NCBI GenBank assembly: GCA_035910535.1
Contig: JAMHXF010000042.1
Coordinates: forward strand, 1 to 64,000
DNA: 64,000 nt
Source: Archangium_A sp035910535
GTDB lineage: Bacteria > Myxococcota > Myxococcia > Myxococcales > Myxococcaceae
Direction of reading: 5' to 3'
The notes beneath the pieces were generated by a model. That model did not search any database, had not been told where the DNA came from, and saw nothing but the letters and a program-made list of their open reading frames with translations. Position numbers and translations under genes: made by a program. Shown in pieces: positions 62,301-64,000 of the stretch (the stretch's first letter is position 1; every line of letters starts with the position of its first letter).

Positions 62301-62478
62301 TGAACGGCAGCGGAACCCCGAGCGCGCCGTCGTCTTGCCCGGCCGTAAACGCAAGCGGTGTTGCGCCCGTGAGCGACTGGTACGGCTGACTCGAAGTGAT
62401 GATGGGCGGCAACTGCGCGAACGCGGCGGCCGAACCGGCGAGCACCGCAAAGCAGGTGAGAAAGCGGAGGGTCTTCAC
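56383..62478 (-). CDS. Giant CARDB/Ig-repeat surface protein that looks like two MYXO-CTERM proteins joined in frame
   Basis: This 2031-residue protein starts at GTG 62478 with a signal peptide (KTLRFLTCFAVLAGSAAAFA). Residues ~25-200 form a beta domain, followed by about four CARDB-like domains (~210-760, 'ADLLVSSVTTNS', 'SDLVAESVEFLD', 'ADVAVTAVTAP') and about four Ig/He_PIG-type domains (~765-1105, 'LPDAIIGRPYTYRL'). At Cys1118 there is a full MYXO-CTERM pattern ('TAGCSSTTADWSP', hydrophobic helix, 'FRRRPM'). It is followed at Met1144 by a second signal peptide (MRLGFAAALVALLPMAARA) and a second, similar 888-residue protein (beta domain, CARDB, Ig) ending in another MYXO-CTERM (Cys2006, RRRRR). 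No stop separates the halves. Confidence 0.85.
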   Translation of the reverse strand: MKTLRFLTCFAVLAGSAAAFAQLPPIITSSQPYQSLTGATPLAFTAGQDDGALGVPLPFTFTYFGQNYTTAYASINGVLTFTTACNGTSLTCFSNVSFPNTGTPNAAIAGVWDDMNIGANTSIRYVSSASSVTIEWFRLTKLSGGAETTFSITLEAGGRVIVHYGTITTGSTVWTFSSGFEDNAGSVGANLLAGCTASCTEANFVPNLLVSIGEPNEADLLVSSVTTNSFTRLPDDNLTFTVNAAIRNIGRSAAGAFEWAAYLSRDRVLDTTSTDGGADILVATGSAPDGLPAVFGGVSADGGPSVVNVTAPAATLVPPPTGEYYVLVHADSTQLVTEASEANNVGSSATAFVQGVDIVATSVSGPTTSVGGADAGVVVNFVNRGTSSPDAGVPFRVLLSNDALLDSNDFPIFSGTRAMTGGQTINETVTFAMPANAPPGEFFYVLQIDPPQFGQPNGVIEEASETNNVVASSGKVNITRSDLVAESVEFLDTVTNLPTLGARFGEAVRMKVRFRNAGQAPALNYRVGLVISSDSSLSLLSDTTVCTEPVASTPVSTTVTELTLNCTLPLINRDGADFASGMYYLFGQVDVTSAVYETNEQNNSQMVGPIRITAPGADVAVTAVTAPASAGVGEVIPVTRSLRNLGNVNAPAVEYRFYASANDIITTDDVLLGILDGANVRDFGSVSLTNGAADTQTELIRLPVTLPAGTYYVGCIIDPDRTIGDDLEPGNNALASRTMVVASSSLRVTNTALPDAIIGRPYTYRLSAAGEQGASTWSIDMTQSRPDWLSLGASDGLLSGTPTGTTGAAVVGVTVRVENAGRTAVTRLALRILPTTSGLEVVTASLPAVVNSSSTQYDFTMGAAGGVRPYSWRIASGTLPTGLVLNAAGNIVGAPRNTANGTLPITVEVRDAVGGRATRQLSLRLIAPGAITFRTIAIPDALIGQEYLQDIAVANQDGSTLARPLIWRVSGAVPGGLTVTPQAELITVAGRATQAGTFTFAVSVEDNNGRTDSLEYTMTVHPARYRVLATMPEVLRPGESISIPLSVTPQGAVTYRSVNGSLPPGLSVEPSGTLSGTVSEEGAEGSWSFVVEAKDAAGISGITAMSLRVERLPRTAGCSSTTADWSPMALALGAVLFMFRRRPMRLGFAAALVALLPMAARAQYQVVVTPVVYQPLANGTPTNTTGAISLNSMVFPFFNGTIGSVTMSQSGYLAIDGAPSTATANQAIPHSSTVASYPKTFIAPWWDVLTGPANTGNGYRYQLTGAAPNRVMAFEWNSVGANSPTNRVAFQVLLYETTGRIRFVYSTALPGAVSASVGIMKESGVGVAGLTCTPNCNSTAYPAGQAIDFFRPPDFEITALSAPQVGYAGVAFPQTAIVRNRGGRDSTGVAVRFYLSTDASLDPMVDTRIGDTTISAIEAQGVAQATLNAPLPASLVAGSSYFIFAVVDPDRLIAEESDLNNTSVPQAITIGNPTADLVVTAVSAPTTAMPGATLQASRTFQNIGNADSIAAKYSWFLSDNASVSIADRALHVGNLPVLAVAQTDIAMEPVTLPADLAPGSYWLGLCVNYDSGTSSFGGSEITIVNNCFTQSAAIQVSTGGVMIATSPLPQATQFAPYGVRLQASGGTGQYTWELANGVLPPGLTLSTAGDLVGSPSTAGTFAFDVKVTSGALTDTRMLSLQVTAGGLPLVIVPQSLTAAEFGRVYSSSLVAVGGRPPYVWRVTGTGLPPGMGVATDGLLEGRPLQSGEFSFDVEVKDTAGTVVTNELSLRVVTPTSLSIATAALETGLVGRDYLQPLVAIGGTAPYAWSLIRFQELPENVTDAPGVVLYDDGRPVAFPAELGLSIDDRDTSDFLSGTPRRAGLYALTFKVKDGLETEDTASVLLRISYRDGLAITTLQLPDAFAGQPYQVRLSHNGGSGAEGIAFSLPCVQQAVRPGEFQCAPVDALQQLPAGLMLQPDGVILGTSNAEPGVYTFLVKVSDGLARQDVRGVAIRLRPDFANSSSGCSTAGLSPTTLLALAFGALALRRRRR

Positions 62479-62504
62479 GTCAGTTCTCCATCAAGAAACG
62501 AGCA

Positions 62505-62537
62505 GCCCACGACCCCGAAGTGTCGAGGGCCGTGGGC
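62505..62537 (-). terminator. Hairpin terminator after the vWA-like protein gene
   Basis: GCCCACG (62505-62511) pairs with CGTGGGC (62531-62537), with further CCC/GGG pairing inside. On the minus strand it is followed by TGCTCGTTTCTTG, a T-rich tail. It lies between the vWA-like gene and the giant CARDB protein gene, so those two are probably separate transcripts. Confidence 0.6.
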
Positions 62538-62567
62538 GGCCAATGGTTCTCGGACTTCAAACCTGCA

Positions 62568-64000
62568 TCAGGGGATGCAGGCGGCCTGGTAGGTCACCGT
62601 CAACGTGCGACCCGGCTCGGGTACGTAGAGCGGCTCGAAGTTGATCGAGTTGTTGGTCGCGTCGTACTCCCAGATGCGCGACATCAGGTTCGGGTCGGGG
62701 TCGATGGGCGGAATGTTCATGCCGTCGATCGCCACCTGAATGCCCGTGGGCGCCGCGAGGTCAGGCCGCGACGTGAGGAAGAAGTTCGTGCGGTAACCGA
62801 ACGCGTTCTTGCCGATGCGCTCGAGCGCGACGGCCCAGTTCGGCGTGCAGATCTCTTCTTTGACGCCAGTGGTCTGCGAGACCATGAACGCGTGACGACC
62901 ATCGTCTGCGGTGCCGTCGTACGAACAACCGCTCGGCGGGCTCGGCAGGAACGGGCCGACCACGTTGTACGAGAACCGAGACGCGTTCTGCACGCCTTTG
63001 ATGTTCATCAGCTGGTTCAAATAGAAGACCGGCGCCTGCGGAGCCTGGTCTTGCGCGTCGGTGATGCACACCACGGCAAGCACGGCGTCGTTGCGGAGGA
63101 ACCCACCGTTCCGCGCAGGGTCGGTGATCTGCGGAGCCGTCAACGCGAGCGTCGCCGGCATCATGCACGACTCGCTGGCATCACCGCTGATGCCCAGGTT
63201 CACGAGCGCCGCAAACTCTGAGTTCAGGTTGGGCGTCGTCGGGCGCAGAATCTTGTTACCCGACGGCGCCGCGACGAGCGCGCCACCAGCGGGCGAAACA
63301 CCCGTACGTGTCACGCCGAGGTGGAACTCCACCTGGTTCGCCGTCGCGTACTGGAGGAACGCGGCCATGTTCTGGCCGACCGCCTGCTGCTCGTCAGACA
63401 TCGAGCACGAGTCGTCGATGACCAGAAGAATGTCGGCTTTCGGCCTGCTGTCCTGGCGGAAGGTGTCGGTGTTCAGACCGTCCAGGTCACCGCGGCCCTG
63501 CAGCGCGACGACGTAGTCGAGCGCGGAGCCACCCTGCGTGACGCCGATGACGAACGCGCCCGTGTCAGGCCCGAGGTTGATCGGACGGTAGCGCAGCTGG
63601 AAGGTGACCGGCGTGGTGGAGCCCGCCGAGACCACGGTGTTGCCGGGAATGCCGCTGACCACGTGGAACTCGGGGCACGGCGCCGGGCCGACACAGTTCG
63701 GGCCGCCGGGGCCTTCGCCTGCAGGCGACCCCATGCTCGCGCTGTTGATGGTCACCGGCGTCGAGCACGAGTTGTAGATCTGGAAGTTGCGCGTCTCGGA
63801 GTTGCAGTCCTTCTTGACGGTGCCGAAGTCGAGCGCCGAGGGAGCGATGGTGAGGCAGCTGTTGGCGATGGTCGCCGCGAGCGCGACTTCACGCGCCGGC
63901 AGCGTGTCGTGCGCCACGTTGAACATCACCTTTCCCGCAACCTGCGCGGGCGTCGGAGGCAACTGCCCCTGCGGCCAGGCGCGCACCACGAACTGCTTCG
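62568..64000 (-). CDS. vWA-like secreted protein with choice-of-anchor-type beta domain (5' end beyond window)
   Basis: At least 477 codons are visible; the frame is open to the right edge. The visible N-terminal part (about 40-165) resembles HYDIN/choice-of-anchor beta domains ('SALDFGTVKKDCNSETRNF', 'PVTINSASMG', 'VTFQLRYRPINLGP'). A vWA-type domain follows (about 185-440) with the MIDAS start 'LLVIDDSCSMSDEQQ' and several Cys residues likely in disulfides. The last ~50 residues are a beta segment ('GRTLTVTYQAACIP'). A similar vWA/anchor layout is common among myxobacterial outer-surface proteins. The position beside the CARDB protein suggests a shared surface role. The N-terminal signal is not visible. 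Confidence 0.8.
   Translation of the reverse strand, partial: KQFVVRAWPQGQLPPTPAQVAGKVMFNVAHDTLPAREVALAATIANSCLTIAPSALDFGTVKKDCNSETRNFQIYNSCSTPVTINSASMGSPAGEGPGGPNCVGPAPCPEFHVVSGIPGNTVVSAGSTTPVTFQLRYRPINLGPDTGAFVIGVTQGGSALDYVVALQGRGDLDGLNTDTFRQDSRPKADILLVIDDSCSMSDEQQAVGQNMAAFLQYATANQVEFHLGVTRTGVSPAGGALVAAPSGNKILRPTTPNLNSEFAALVNLGISGDASESCMMPATLALTAPQITDPARNGGFLRNDAVLAVVCITDAQDQAPQAPVFYLNQLMNIKGVQNASRFSYNVVGPFLPSPPSGCSYDGTADDGRHAFMVSQTTGVKEEICTPNWAVALERIGKNAFGYRTNFFLTSRPDLAAPTGIQVAIDGMNIPPIDPDPNLMSRIWEYDATNNSINFEPLYVPEPGRTLTVTYQAACIP

Overview
The window is 64 kb of ordinary, gene-dense, high-GC chromosome from a myxobacterium (Myxococcota, most likely Myxococcales). The assignment rests on lineage-typical content: a close FrzS match, MYXO-CTERM sorting tails (Cys, hydrophobic stretch, Arg cluster), an Hsp70 paralogue next to a J-domain protein, a TolQ/ExbD/ExbD motor triplet, a DmxA-type diguanylate cyclase and a Ser/Thr kinase. 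No insertion sequence, prophage, CRISPR array or rRNA operon was seen. There is one tRNA, tRNA-Arg(CCG). Many genes overlap their neighbour by one to four bases (ATGA, GTGA, TGATG), so translational coupling is common.

Layout. 1-6 kb: a DmxA-like membrane GAF-GAF-(GGDEF) protein cut by the left edge and coupled to ftsB; an unknown membrane protein coupled to a patatin; a CoA-binding protein; a YiiX-type cysteine hydrolase. 6-13 kb: Ser/Thr kinase, tRNA-Arg, alanine dehydrogenase, an ECF sigma factor with zinc anti-sigma factor, frzS. 13-19.4 kb (minus): an operon-like run of a HARE-HTH protein with a degenerate nuclease-like region, two lipoproteins and birA, then coaX and an Ig-like/helical-repeat protein. 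19.5-24.2 kb: beta-propeller protein, EF-hand protein, adenosine-deaminase-like enzyme, pyrD, small lipoprotein. 24.2-24.6 kb holds no convincing gene. 24.6-30.4 kb: DUF6178-like protein, engB, tetraheme cytochrome, coaE, and an SDR with two hotdog dehydratase subunits. 30.4-39.4 kb (minus): TPR protein, Hsp70, J-TPR protein, argD, hslUV, Smr protein, Xer recombinase. 39.4-48.4 kb (minus): beta-propeller lipoprotein, trmFO, ExbD/ExbD/TolQ, dprA, LysM protein, CpoB-like lipoprotein, pgeF. 48.4-54.9 kb: a diguanylate cyclase with a periplasmic c-heme motif, rlmE, zinc-ribbon protein, M6 protease, acyl-CoA dehydrogenase. 55-64 kb (minus): three large secreted proteins: a Cys-rich lipoprotein, a 2031-residue CARDB/Ig protein that looks like two MYXO-CTERM proteins joined in frame, and a vWA-like protein cut by the right edge.

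Themes. Much of the content concerns the cell envelope, motility and c-di-GMP signalling. Housekeeping enzymes are interspersed: CoA synthesis (coaX, coaE), biotin transfer (birA), pyrimidine and arginine synthesis (pyrD, argD), RNA modification (trmFO, rlmE) and proteolysis (hslUV). The most unusual items are the in-frame tandem MYXO-CTERM fusion, the heme-motif diguanylate cyclase, the HARE-HTH protein and the ftsB/DmxA-like gene pair.
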